From positions 1 through 64,000 of the forward strand of contig CANTFL010000146.1 in the NCBI GenBank assembly GCA_947650285.1: DNA of 64,000 nucleotides, given 5' to 3'. A model generated the notes under the pieces. The model saw nothing but the letters and a program-made list of their open reading frames with translations. It had not been told where the DNA came from and did not search any database. Positions 53,282 to 64,000 of this stretch are shown in pieces. The DNA is from Hyaloperonospora brassicae (taxonomy: Eukaryota > Oomycota > Peronosporomycetes > Peronosporales > Peronosporaceae). The translations under genes and the position numbers were made by a program. How positions within the stretch are numbered: the stretch's first letter is position 1; each line of letters starts with the position of its first letter.

Positions 53282-56200
53282 ATGACGGGCACGTTGCGCG
53301 TGGCGGCCGACCCGCCGCTGCGGTCGAGCGAGGAGAAGCAGCCGCTGCTCACCGCGTCGTCGCGTGGCCAGGAGCCTCCTCGTCGGGCCTCGGGCCTCGG
53401 CGACCGGTACCCGTCCCAAGACGCCACGTGCTGGTCGTCTGCCATGTTCACGTGGGTGACGCCGATCATGAAGCTTGGCAGCCAGCGCCCGCTCGAGCAC
53501 GACGACCTGTACCTGTTGGACCCTGCGAACCGCGCGCGCCAAGTGTCGACGACGTTCCAGGAGGCGTGGAAGAAGCAGTGCCGTACGGCTCGTGGCCGGC
53601 CGAGTCTCGCGTGGGTGCTGGCGTCGTGCTTTGGCGGACAGATTGCCAAGGCGGGCCTGCTGAAGCTCGTGCATGACTCGCTGCAGTTCATCGGACCCAT
53701 GCTGATCAAGGCGATCATTGCGTACTTGCAGGACCCTGACGCGCCGTTGAGCGAGGGACTCGTGTACGCCGCGATTGTGTTTGTGTCGGGCGTCGCCCAG
53801 TCGTTCTTGCTGCGGAACTACTTTTTCCACTGCTTTGAAGCCGGTATGCGGATCCGGTCAGCTGTCTGCACGGCAGTGTACAACAAGAGCCTCGTGCTGT
53901 CGGCTGCGGCGAGACAGAAGAAGACGACGGGCGAGATTACGAACCTCATGTCGGTTGATGCGCAACGACTGCAGGAACTGTCAACGTATGTCAATAGCGT
54001 CTGGTTCTCTTTTTTCCAGATCACCGTGGCGTGCTACTTGCTGTGGCAGCAGATCGGGCCCGCGACGCTTGCCGGTGTTGCAGTGATTGTTCTGATGCTG
54101 CCGCTCACGGCGGGGTTCTCGAAACTCATGCGGCGTCTGCAGTTGGCATTGATGGAGGTGAAAGACGAGCGCATTAAAGTTTGCAATGAAGTGCTGGCCG
54201 GCATGAAGGTCATCAAGCTGCAGGCTTGGGAACACTCGTTCACGAAACGTGTGCTGGAATATCGCGCAGAAGAGCTCAGCAAGCTTCGCACGTACATCTA
54301 CGCTCGTAGTGGATCTATGACTCTCTTCTCGGCGATGCCCTCGGTGGTGGTTGTGGCATCGTTCTACGCGTACGTCAAGCTGGGCAACACGTTGGAGGTG
54401 GGCACTGCTCTCACGTCGCTAGCACTGTTTAATATCTTGCAATTCCCGTTGTTCATGCTACCTCAAGTACTGAATTCAATCGTCGAGGCAAGTGTGAGTG
54501 TTGATCGCTTGAGCTCGTACTTCCAGGAAGAAGAACGCGAAGAGGTTCGACCTGGCGATCTAGACCGCGTCGGTATTCGCGTGAGCAAGGCTGACTTCAT
54601 GTGGGATACAGCACCGAGTACTGCTGCACCGGATACATTGTCACGTACACAGGAAGAAGCGAAGTTGCTAGGGGAAGACTTAGTCGTGGACCAGGACGCG
54701 TCGGGACGTGGCAACAGTGCGCCTGTTCTACGAAATGTGAACTTGGAGGCTCAATCGGGTGAACGTATTGCTATTGTTGGTCACGTGGGCGCCGGTAAGT
54801 CTACGCTTCTAAGTGGGATTCTCGGTGACGCTCGATGTAGCCGTGGTGGGGTAAGCCTTCGTGGATCTGTGGCCTATGTGTCGCAACAGCCATTCATTCA
54901 AAACGCGACACTTCGTGAAAACATTTGCTTCGGCTTACCGTTTGACGAAGGGAAGTATGCTGAGGCAATTAAGGCCAGCTCGATGCGAAAGGATCTAGCT
55001 GCGCTGCCTGGTGGGGACCTTACGGAGATTGGCGAAAAGGGAATCAATCTCAGTGGTGGACAACGTACTCGCGTAGCGCTTGCCCGTGCAGTATACCAGG
55101 ACGCCGACATTTACCTGCTTGATGATATCTTGTCGGCTGTGGACAGCCACGTCGGGTATGACATTTTCAACGAATGCATAAAGGAATGCCTGAAGCATAA
55201 GCTCGTGCTGCTAGTCACGCATGGTCTGACGTTCCTTACCGAGTGTGACAAGATTCTGGTGCTCGAAAACGGCGCGATCGTGGAGGAGGGCACTTACGAG
55301 CACCTTGTGACGAAGGAAGGCGGACTTCTGATGGACCTTATCGCCAAATACAAATTCCAAGAGCAGAAGGAGCCAAACGCGGTTGAAGAGGTTACTGTCA
55401 CTTTGCTGGATGAGCTGGAGGAGGACGAAGAGGACAACCCCACACCCGAACGTCTGGGTAGGAGACTGAGCCGCGTGTCTGTGCGGAGCGAACGATCGAC
55501 GAGCGAAGGAGATGTGAATACTCAACTAATCGTTGACGAGGACCGTTCCGTGGGCGATGTTGTGTGGCCGGTGTACAAGACATGGATTGTGGCATTTGGC
55601 GGAATGGCTGCTGGTCTGCTAGTGATTGTCATATTCATTGGTACTCAATTCGTGAATTTGCTGTCGACGTGGTGGATTTCGTTTTGGTCAGAAGACTCCA
55701 CGAAGAATAGTGGCCAGTCAAAGCACCGATCGCAGATGTTCTACGTGTATGTATACATGGGCCTCAATGGAGTATACGCTGTGGCGCTGTACGTTCGTAC
55801 CCTCGCTATATACAGAGGAGGTCTTCGTGCGAGTCGGGTGTTGTTTCAAGACTTGCTGGCTCGCATCCTGCGTGCTCCGACTTCCTTTTTTGACACAACA
55901 CCCACGGGCCGTATTGTAAATCGTCTGTCGAAAGACGTGTACACTCTTGATGAGAGCATTCCTGCTACGTGGAGCATGCTTCTTAACACTGTCGTGGGAG
56001 TGCTGATGACATTGGCCACTATTTCGTACGTAACTCCGATTTTCATGGTGGTGCTGCTGCCTCTCGTAGTCGGCTACTACTTTTCGCAGCGATACTTTAT
56101 CAGTTCTTCGCGTGAGCTACAGCGTTTGGACTCCATCAGCCGTTCTCCTGTATTCAGTCTACTGTCAGAGACTCTTGACGGCTTACCAACTATCCGTGCG

Positions 56201-57313
56201 TATCATGCAGAACCCCAGTTCAGCAGGAAGAACGAAGAGTTGATCGACCGCAATCAGCGTGCTTATTACTTGAACTTTGCGGTGAACTGCTGGTTGGCGC
56301 TTCGTCTCGAGTTTGCCGGGACACTGATTGCAGCTTTCGCCGCGCTAAGTGCTGTCCTGGCCCATAGTTCGGATCCGGAGCGTGGGGCTAGTTTTGCTGG
56401 ACTTGCAGGTGTATCCCTTACGTACGCATTCAGTGTCACGCAAGCGCTCAATTGGTCTGTGCGCATGCTTAGTCAGTTGCAGACGCAGATGGTTTCTGTC
56501 GAACGTATCAAGAACTACACGATAATGGACACGGAGGCCGAGCTCACTAGCGTGGGCAAGCTTCCTCCTGCTCAGGAATGGCCCTCGGCAGGTGCTTTGG
56601 AATTCCGCGGTGTAAATTTGCGCTATCGCCCAGGCCTGCCTCGTGTGTTGCGCAACTTGTCTTTCTCTATTCGTCCGCAGGAGAAGATTGGCATTGTGGG
56701 TCGTACGGGTGCCGGAAAGTCAAGCCTCGTTGTGGCTTTGATGCGCCTCGTCGAGCTGGACAGTGGCTCCATTGTCATTGACGGACTGGACATTAGCACC
56801 ATTGGATTGCACGAGCTGCGCAGCAAGATTTCGATCATTCCGCAGGACCCGGTTTTATTTTCAGGCACTGTGCGTAGCAACGTTGATCCATTTGGCCAGT
56901 ATACGGACGAGCAGATATGGACGTCTGTACGTCGTGCCCATCTCGCACACGTGGTAACTGCACTCGATGGTGCTGTCGACGAAAAGGGCTCGAATTTCAG
57001 CGTCGGAGAGCGTCAGTTGCTGTGCATTGCACGCGCCCTGCTCAAACGCTCGCGCATCATTCTCATGGACGAGGCGACAGCCTCTATCGACACTGAAACC
57101 GACCGCAAAATCCAACGCAGCATTCGCGAGGAGTTCCGCAACTGCACATGCCTCACAATCGCACACCGCATCAACACTATTCTTGATGCGGATCGCATCC
57201 TTGTCATGGAGCGTGGTTCTGTTGGCGAGTTCGACACGCCGCAGGCGCTCCAAATGAAGCAGGATGGGCTTTTCAAGGCACTCGTGGGGCACTGGAAGAA
57301 CGAGAACAAGTAG
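53282..57313 (+). CDS. ABCC/MRP-type full ABC transporter
   Basis: This 1343-residue single-exon gene starts at ATG 53,282. No ATG precedes it in the longer open frame, and this one opens MTGTLRVAADPPLRSS. The order TMD1-NBD1-TMD2-NBD2 is complete and the extra N-terminal TMD0 of long MRPs is absent. NBD1: Walker A GHVGAGKST near residue 500, signature LSGGQRTRVALARA near 590, Walker B YLLDDILSAVD with Asp in place of the catalytic Glu, as usual for ABCC NBD1. NBD2: Walker A GRTGAGKSS near 1139, signature FSVGERQLLCIARA near 1238, Walker B ILMDEATASID, H-loop AHRINTI. Expected role: ATP-driven export or vacuolar loading of conjugates or drugs; substrate unknown. NBD2's signature SVGE replaces SGGQ. 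Confidence 0.95.
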   Translation: MTGTLRVAADPPLRSSEEKQPLLTASSRGQEPPRRASGLGDRYPSQDATCWSSAMFTWVTPIMKLGSQRPLEHDDLYLLDPANRARQVSTTFQEAWKKQCRTARGRPSLAWVLASCFGGQIAKAGLLKLVHDSLQFIGPMLIKAIIAYLQDPDAPLSEGLVYAAIVFVSGVAQSFLLRNYFFHCFEAGMRIRSAVCTAVYNKSLVLSAAARQKKTTGEITNLMSVDAQRLQELSTYVNSVWFSFFQITVACYLLWQQIGPATLAGVAVIVLMLPLTAGFSKLMRRLQLALMEVKDERIKVCNEVLAGMKVIKLQAWEHSFTKRVLEYRAEELSKLRTYIYARSGSMTLFSAMPSVVVVASFYAYVKLGNTLEVGTALTSLALFNILQFPLFMLPQVLNSIVEASVSVDRLSSYFQEEEREEVRPGDLDRVGIRVSKADFMWDTAPSTAAPDTLSRTQEEAKLLGEDLVVDQDASGRGNSAPVLRNVNLEAQSGERIAIVGHVGAGKSTLLSGILGDARCSRGGVSLRGSVAYVSQQPFIQNATLRENICFGLPFDEGKYAEAIKASSMRKDLAALPGGDLTEIGEKGINLSGGQRTRVALARAVYQDADIYLLDDILSAVDSHVGYDIFNECIKECLKHKLVLLVTHGLTFLTECDKILVLENGAIVEEGTYEHLVTKEGGLLMDLIAKYKFQEQKEPNAVEEVTVTLLDELEEDEEDNPTPERLGRRLSRVSVRSERSTSEGDVNTQLIVDEDRSVGDVVWPVYKTWIVAFGGMAAGLLVIVIFIGTQFVNLLSTWWISFWSEDSTKNSGQSKHRSQMFYVYVYMGLNGVYAVALYVRTLAIYRGGLRASRVLFQDLLARILRAPTSFFDTTPTGRIVNRLSKDVYTLDESIPATWSMLLNTVVGVLMTLATISYVTPIFMVVLLPLVVGYYFSQRYFISSSRELQRLDSISRSPVFSLLSETLDGLPTIRAYHAEPQFSRKNEELIDRNQRAYYLNFAVNCWLALRLEFAGTLIAAFAALSAVLAHSSDPERGASFAGLAGVSLTYAFSVTQALNWSVRMLSQLQTQMVSVERIKNYTIMDTEAELTSVGKLPPAQEWPSAGALEFRGVNLRYRPGLPRVLRNLSFSIRPQEKIGIVGRTGAGKSSLVVALMRLVELDSGSIVIDGLDISTIGLHELRSKISIIPQDPVLFSGTVRSNVDPFGQYTDEQIWTSVRRAHLAHVVTALDGAVDEKGSNFSVGERQLLCIARALLKRSRIILMDEATASIDTETDRKIQRSIREEFRNCTCLTIAHRINTILDADRILVMERGSVGEFDTPQALQMKQDGLFKALVGHWKNENK

Positions 57314-58960
57314 TCGGGGCTCGATGAAACAGGGGACATTTTGTTGAGTCGGAAACGTTCTTCCCTCTTACTTAGACTGAAAGAGTCGAGCAATCGGACC
57401 GTAATGGATTCGTGGTTCTTTGGGATGGACACGCTGACAGGGACCGATAACTTCTGCGGTTTCAACTACAGAGATGAAACTACTGTGCGCACGTGTCTTG
57501 ACTCTCTCTACTTTTCCAGGCGCTGTCTCTCTTTTTACAGGAACATAAGGCAGCGCCCGCCTGGAGCGGTGCTTGCATAAAAGCACGACGTAAAACATGG
57601 CAGTACTCATTACGCGATCGCGTCGCCTGTGCGCGCTGCTGCAACGCAATTGGGCGGCGTCGTCACGCACCAACTGACGATCACGCTCTGTGCACAGGTG
57701 AGCACATTTGAGCTACTACTACCCAATGCCTACTGCATTCCACTGGAACCGAAGCGAACGAGCAGCTTCAGCGCGATCGTGTGTGCTCGAGCGACGTGTA
57801 CGTCGTGGTAGTGTTGGTGGTACCTGATTGAGGGATGGGAAACCGCAACGCAGCGATGAACGTTAGTGTGCATGTTCGTGTGAAGCAGTGCACGCACGTC
57901 ATTCGCATGAGAAACAATCGACTCGAGCTGTTGACGATGCGACAGGCAGCCGTGGGTGATACCACTCCACCACATGTATTGCACTTGGTGGACCGGTTGT
58001 AGGATGATGTGGGCGAAGCTGTCATCGCATCCACGTGCCGATCCCGACTTCGAGTCGACTAGGAATGCTGCAGTGTGCATTGCAGCTGCGGTCGATTCAC
58101 GCGGCTGTATCCGCTAGCTTGTGGGCATCATTTTCTGACCATGACAGTAGACGATCCGAACTTTTCTCAACCTACGGCTGTACCGACAGCCACAGATAAA
58201 AGAGGGTTTAGCTCCATGAGCTGGGTAGACAAGCACCGGCACCAGTGCTGAAACTTGCATCCGACCCATTGCTGAAGCACAGCAGAATGAGAAGATTGAT
58301 GGGAGTACAAGAACGTCAACAACGCGCGCAGTCGATCAAAGAGTCAAAAGAGACATAAGGAGATGACAAGATGCCATTGTTGGGACTACAATTGACTGCC
58401 TCGATTGTTGTTGACGCGATTGACAGCGAAAGATTTCTAGTTTATGATGCATCTGATGAGCAAGAGATAAGTTGATGAGAATGGAGCTCATAGTTGTGTG
58501 GTCAAAAACAGCAGAAGTAGTTACGATGATGCAATGCTTTGATTAGATATTTTACATACATCAGCATCAACGGATGAAGTGCTCTTTGCCACATTCAATA
58601 TACAGACCATTTCGCTGGATAGCTGGTTGATGACTGAGATGATCATGAGCGTGCTCCGTATTAGGATACTACAATAACATCCTTGCCATATTTATTATCT
58701 TTTATAGTTGGCGCGCCTGATAATGGTCATAGCTATCTCGATATGAGGCCATAAAACAGACAAAAGCGAGTGACAAAGAACTAACAAGACGAATGGAAGC
58801 GACCAATAAATGATGGAGAAGAAGTTTGACAAACCTGAACGAGCAAAGTGTTTGGCGGTGAATATTACATGAAGGAAGCTATGTTACCAAGCTGGTAGCT
58901 AGAATTGCAACTATTAAACACTGTAACAACGAATGGGGCCACCCTAAGATCCCATGATCG
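57314..58960. other. Intergenic, no gene supported
   Basis: Two short plus frames are visible: 57,597 (26 codons, basic MAVLITRSRRLCALLQRN, presequence-like but ending quickly) and 57,835-58,002 (55 codons). They may be parts of a spliced gene, but I could not join them. From about 58,100 the region is AT-rich without features up to the copia LTR. Confidence 0.35.
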
Positions 58961-59318
58961 TGTTGGAAGGGGGATTTGCGCTAGACGAGAAATGAGGCAA
59001 GAGGCGGCTGACGACACTGTTACTGTAGGCAAGATGCGTGTTGCGAGAAGGAAGCGGTAGGTGACAATGAGATTCTGTATTGATTCTTACTTGTGCTCAA
59101 TTCTCTGCCGTGCTCGCCAAAGCCCTCTGCTCCAGTCATCTATCTAGCACGCATTCTGACTCTACCCGAATACAATCAATCTTCTGCTTGTCACTCTGCG
59201 TCCAACTTTTGCGCACAGCGAGTTTATGACATCATGGTCCTAAATAAACCCCAAGTCACCGGCCGACCACCCCGATCGCCTTTTCGTGCCCTCACACTCA
59301 TTTCCAACATTTCCAACA
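58961..59318 (-). repeat. Copia 3' LTR, 358 bp
   Basis: Read on the minus strand it starts TGTTGGAAATG after the purine tract GAGGAGGAG and ends CCTTCCAACA, giving the inverted terminal pair TGTTGG/CCAACA. The outside flank is GATCG, the expected position of one target-duplication copy. The other end lies beyond the window. Confidence 0.85.
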
Positions 59319-62300
59319 CTCCTCCTCGGTCGTGACTTGCCCTTGCCTCCGTTCCCATATCTTGAGCTTGCATTTGTCCTTGTCCTTGTGCTCCTCCATC
59401 CTTGAGCTCCTTGGTCACCCTTGATCGTCCTTGATCTTTTCTTTCCCGATGCGCACGAGAGCGCGCAGTGTCGAGAGCTTCGTCGCGTCCAACGCCTTTG
59501 TGAATAGGTCTGCGAGCATCTGCTCCGACCTGACGTAGATCGACGCGATGATGCCGCGACGCGAGTAGTCGCAGAGGAACACGTCCACGTGTTTCGCCTT
59601 CAGCGACGATACATCGCCCCCGATCTGCGCGATCGCCGATTATTTGTCCACCCGCAACTGTATAGGGAGCGCGGGCTCCACGCCCACTTTGCGCAACATC
59701 TCGCGCAGGCAGAGCAGCTCGCGCGCGACCTCACTCGCCGCGAAAAGCTCCGCCTCCATCGTCGACAGGGAGACGACTCCCTGATTCCGCGCACCCCAGC
59801 TGACGGCCATCCCATTCAACATCACGATGCCGCCCGTCGTTGACTTCCCGTCCGTCTTGTCGGCGGCAAAATTGGCTTCGCTAAACGCTTCCAGGCGCAT
59901 CGCCACACTCGGGTTGTCTTCTTGAATCATCGCGACCTTATGCGCCGCCGTAACCTTGAGGTATCGCGCGACACGTTTCGCCAGCTTCTAGTATGCCAGT
60001 CTAGGCGCGTGTGCTTGTCTCGTGACCTTGTGAACCGCAAACACTATGTCGGGGCGCGTGCAACGCGCCACCCAAAGCAGCGAGCCGACCATCGACTGGA
60101 ACTGGCGTACTCTCTGTCATGGTCGCGCGCTTGGCGTCCCAAGAAGACCCGCGTCGCTCTCATCCAGCTCGTAGCAGCTGTCGTCGATCGGCTTCCACGT
60201 TGAGCTGGCGTCGGCGAGCCCGTTGTCACGCAGAAGGTCTCCGATGTCCCCCTCCTGATTGAGCGTGTACCCGCGCTGACCGTCGTGCGTCACGCGCATG
60301 CCGAGAAACTTGCTGACACGCCCCAGGTCCTTTATCGACAACGACGCGAGGATTTCGAAGAACCGCTCGACCGCCGCCGCGCTCGTCCCTGTCGCGAGGA
60401 GATCGTTGACATACACGCCGACCACGACGAATTTGTCGCCGCTGCGCATCCAGTTGAAGCACATAACGCTCTCGCACCGCGTTAAACCGGTAGCGGCGAG
60501 CTTCGAGTGAAGCAGCTAGCTCCACAGCCGGCCTGCCTGCTCGAGCCCATACAAGCTCTTACGCAGCTCCAAAACCAGCTCGCTCGCGTTCGCAACGTCT
60601 TGCGCTCGCAGCGTCTCCACCGAGACCGGCATACCGCGCGGCATCTGTATGAAGATGCAGAGGTGCGGCTCCTTGTCCGCTTTGGTGTAGGCGTTGGGGA
60701 TGTCGCCGTGTTCGGCAGGAACCACCCTAGCGGTAGGATTACTTTGACCGTCGACAGGTTCATCACGGCAGCGGAGGTTATCGTGTAGTCGGCGCCGAGC
60801 ACCTGCTCGTTGCCACACGCCACCAATCGCGTCTTCATCCGCACGAGGTCTCCCTGCTCATCCGTCTTAGTCATCTAGACCCATTTAATGTGAAGCTCGT
60901 GCGTCCCTGGCGCTCGCTTTGTAATCGTATAGACGTCGTTGGCCTCGAGCACGGCGATACCCTCTTGCATCGCCTTCTCCCACCCGTCGCGCTTTCCGCT
61001 GCGCATCGCCGGTCCGTAGTTGAGCGGATTGTGCTCGAAAGTAGGGCTCACGACCTCTCCGCTCGCGGCCACCTCCTACTGACGAGCAGCTGCATCTGCG
61101 CGTTTCGACGCGCGGCGTGTTCCATGCGCCGCTCACGTCCATCGCTTTCCACTCTTCTTCCGCGTCGCGCTGTTGCCCTCTGAGCGACCATTGTTCGCCG
61201 CGGATGCTGCTGGCGCGTCCGGCTCATCCAGGTGTCCGGCTCGATCTCTGCGTCCATCGCGCGCTCGAGTTGCGCTTTGGTGTGCCTCTGTCAGCGTCTC
61301 GATGTTCTTGATGCGCTGCGTGAAGACCACTTAGTTGTCACGCGGTATCAACACCTTGTAGCCCTTGGTTTTCTCACTAGATCCGACAATAATGGCGCGT
61401 TTCGAGCGCTGCAACAGCGAGTTTCTGCGCGGGTCCCTGTACGCGCTGCACAGGGAGCCGAAGACGACGATTCCGCGTAGATCTGGCGTCTTGCACGTCA
61501 GCACCTCGATTAGTGACGCTCTCTTTGCGTTTTCTTGCGTGGGGCTCCGGTTGAGGATGTGTACGGAGTCTTGCACCGCGTCTCCTCAGAACGTCAGCGG
61601 CAGCGCGCAGGCAAACATTATGCTGCACGCGAGGTTCAGCACTGTCCGGTGCATTCGTTACGCATTGCCGTTTAAAGCTTGGTTACGCCTCCTCCGACAC
61701 TTGACACGCGACGCCCGTGCGCTCGCATAACAGGTCCATGTTGACGTATTCGCCGCCGCTGTCCGTACGGAGCACGTGGATCTCAAAACCCGAAAAGCTT
61801 TTCGAAGTGAAGGAGGAACGCCTCGAACTGCTTCTCCGCAGCCTCCTTCTTGCGCGCGAGGAAGACTCGGTAGTAGTTGCTCTTGTGATTAATGAAGTTC
61901 ACAAGGTAACGATTGCCGAGTCGATCCTGCGGCGTCATGGGACCCTTCAGGTCCGAGCAGATGACGCCGTATATGCGATAGATGAGCGAGTGCGCGCTAA
62001 TGTCTTGTTGCGACTGCGCGTTGCTCTTCTGCCTGTCCTCGAGGCACGACACGCACGCCATTCGTTTGTTGCTACTCAGCCAAATGCCCGATGCCCGATG
62101 CCGGGTCGTGCGCCGTGCGTTCGATCGTGTCGAACGCAAGGTGACCGAGTCGCTGGTGCCAGTGCAACAGCGAGGCTTCGTGCGGCTCGTCGGAGTTAAT
62201 TTCAGTTGAATACGCTTCGAGCGCCGCCATGATCTCGTCTCCACCTGCACCCTCTTTGTCGCGCGTGCTCGTCGTCACGACATACAGAACGTTGCTGTCG

Positions 62301-64000
62301 ATCGCGACATCGAACGCGACCGAACTATCGCTGAGCCGAGTGAGCGAGCGCTTTTCGCCGTCGTGCACGAGGGCAAACCCTTTGTTATCGAGCTTGGCGT
62401 ACGACACAATTTTTTTTGCCAGTTGCGGCGCCATGTACACATTCGTGAGCGTCACGACCACCTCCGCGCCACGCGCGAGAACCTCGAGGCGCACGCTGCC
62501 GACACGCATCAGGTGCAGCGACTCGCCGTCTGTCATCGCTGTCTGCCGGCTGGAAGCCGTCGGGTTGAGCAGCAGCGACTCGTCGTTGACGAGATGCCAA
62601 CTCGCGCCGCTGTCGAAGATCCAGTCTCCTCGGTCGGCGCCCGCGGCCTCGGACACTGCAAGCACGAAGCCCCGCGTACGTCCGTGGCTCTTGCTACGTC
62701 GCTCGTCGCAAGCACAAAGCCGCATGAGTCGTCCATGGATCGCGATCCGTTGCTTGCATTGCTCGCTGCGGCGTCCTTGCCGCGCGAGCCCTTCTTATTC
62801 CTGTTGCGCTTCTTAATGATCGCACTGCGCTTCTCGGTCAGCGTGAGGATCATGCTGTCGCCTCCACCCTCCGCGGGTGTCTCGACGTCGTGCACGACTC
62901 GCTCGCGACAATTGTCCGCGATGTGCCCCGGTCGCCCGCATCGGTAGCACGTGATCGCGATCTCAAATTTTCCTTCCACGTGGGCGAAGACGACTTCACG
63001 ACCCACTGCGCTGCTTCCGTGCTCGATGGACTGCGCGAACTGCGCCAGCTTCTCGGCGTGGCGCAGGCAGTCGACTCGCGTGGGTTCATACTTTGAGCGC
63101 ATCACTTTCATCAGCTCCGGCGAAGCGTGGTGGACGATGTTATCGTGAACAAGCGAGTCGGCACCACCACGCGCCTCGCTGACGACGATCATATACAGGA
63201 AGTGCTCGGCCCAGGTGGGTCGTGCTCCATTATTGGTCCTGAATAACTTTATCGCCTGGCTCGAAGTTATCTACGTCTTCAACGTGCGCAGGAGCTGCTC
63301 CATGGTGTACTCCAGTGTGGATGTCTGCGTCCACCAGGAGTCGACCTACTTGCGATAGTACCTTTCAGCCGTGCCGGCGAGAAAGTGCCCAAGCAGGTCG
63401 ACCTTGACGTCTTCGGTCCATCCGAAACCACACGACGCTTTCGCGAGGCTTGCCGCGCGCATAAACTTGCGCCCCCAGTCAGAGAATCCGCTCCCGAGTC
63501 CGCGGTACAGCTCTGTACCATCATACTTGGGTATGTTCAACTTCCGCTGGCTTGCCGACGGCATCACAAAGCCGTTGAGGCCGGGACGCATATAAGCTTG
63601 AGGTGAAGCGGCTTGTTGCGGTGGCGGTGGCGCTAAATTCGCCTGCAGAGGTGGATATTACGCTGGTACGCGCTTCTGCGGCTGCGGTGCTGCAAGCGCG
63701 CGGGGTGGCTCGAGCGATGCGGGTCGCGCCGCGCCAAGATCGGTTGCGCGTTGGTACCCGCGCGGCGCCGGTGCCTTCTCCTCCGCGTCTCAGATCGCGT
63801 CGATCGTCATCGGTCGACCGAGAATGTAAGCGCCGAGTTTTGAGAAGAACAGTCCGCTCCCCACGGCCCCGAGCATGCGCTTCTCCTCGTCTCGCACTCT
63901 CTGCGACGGCTCGAGTCTCGCCAGTCGATCGGTGAGTGCGGTGGGCGCATGCGCTGGCGATCTACTTACAGGAGAGGCTCGTGGGACACCCCCTTGTGTC
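58961..64000 (-). mobile_element. Decayed Ty1/copia element, runs off the right edge
   Basis: From right to left on the minus strand: gag (63,600-62,900) with zinc knuckle CYRCGRPGHIADNC; protease with DSGASWHLVN (about 62,610); GAG-pre-integrase LLHWHQRLGHLAFDTIERT; integrase (62,100-61,300, with SDLKGPMTPQDRLGNRYLVN); reverse transcriptase (61,070-60,120, with GDIPNAYTKADKEPHLCIFI and KSLYGLEQAGRLW); RNase H (59,930-59,480, with FAADKTDGKSTTGGIVMLNG and SLSTMEAELFAASEVARELL). The active site is VYVNDLL, Asn for the first Asp of YVDD. Multiple stops and frame changes make it inactive. Relatively few lesions suggest it is younger than the gypsy relics on the left. Confidence 0.92.

Noticed and set aside
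57835..58002. A 55-codon plus frame downstream of the ABC transporter
   Set aside because: No domain, overlaps a longer antisense frame, and no splice partner could be found.

Overview
The window reads as nuclear DNA of an oomycete, most likely a Phytophthora or downy-mildew relative. The support is a pair of secreted, catalytically dead trypsin homologues of the glucanase-inhibitor (GIP) type, compact genes with short GT-AG introns of roughly 70 to 190 bases, and decayed Ty3/gypsy chromoviruses and Ty1/copia elements of the kind common in these genomes. No species can be named from sequence alone.

Layout. 0.6-4.5 kb: an MCM8-type helicase with a damaged N-terminal half, a two-exon 67-residue membrane protein, and a 50-residue predicted secreted peptide. 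4.5-26.3 kb: a repeat graveyard holding a pogo/Tigger transposase relic, a chromovirus relic (7.1-14.0 kb), a GATC-rich LTR-like block with a gag relic, an antisense gag relic, a copia tail, and a recognisable chromovirus (20,598-26,330) with paired 209-bp LTRs that is split by a 532-bp solo LTR with a perfect 5-bp target duplication. 27.6-30.4 kb: two divergent GIP-like genes. 31.0-34.1 kb: a PH-START-EDR2_C protein. 35.5-40.3 kb: a large inverted repeat with arms of about 1.9 and 2.0 kb around a 0.9-kb spacer. Each arm carries the same two small genes, transcribed outward, plus a 41-bp CCAAT-containing tandem repeat with 3 units in one arm and 6 in the other. 40.6-57.3 kb: a dense housekeeping block with an FUSC/ALMT-like membrane protein ending in EF-hands, cullin 4, a TBP-related factor, a small mitochondrial-type protein, TAF7 and an ABCC transporter. 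59-64 kb: a decayed copia element on the minus strand running off the window.

How the genes relate. TBP-related factor and TAF7 are both TFIID-type components and lie about 1.3 kb apart. Each is head-to-head with another gene, so short shared promoters are likely. The GIP-like proteins would act outside the cell. The other genes look like independent housekeeping functions. Several genes (TBP-related factor, TAF7, the 67-residue and 118-residue proteins, the secreted peptide) were found only by joining short exons or reading short frames. Exon joins were checked for frame and for GT-AG ends by hand, not by transcript data.
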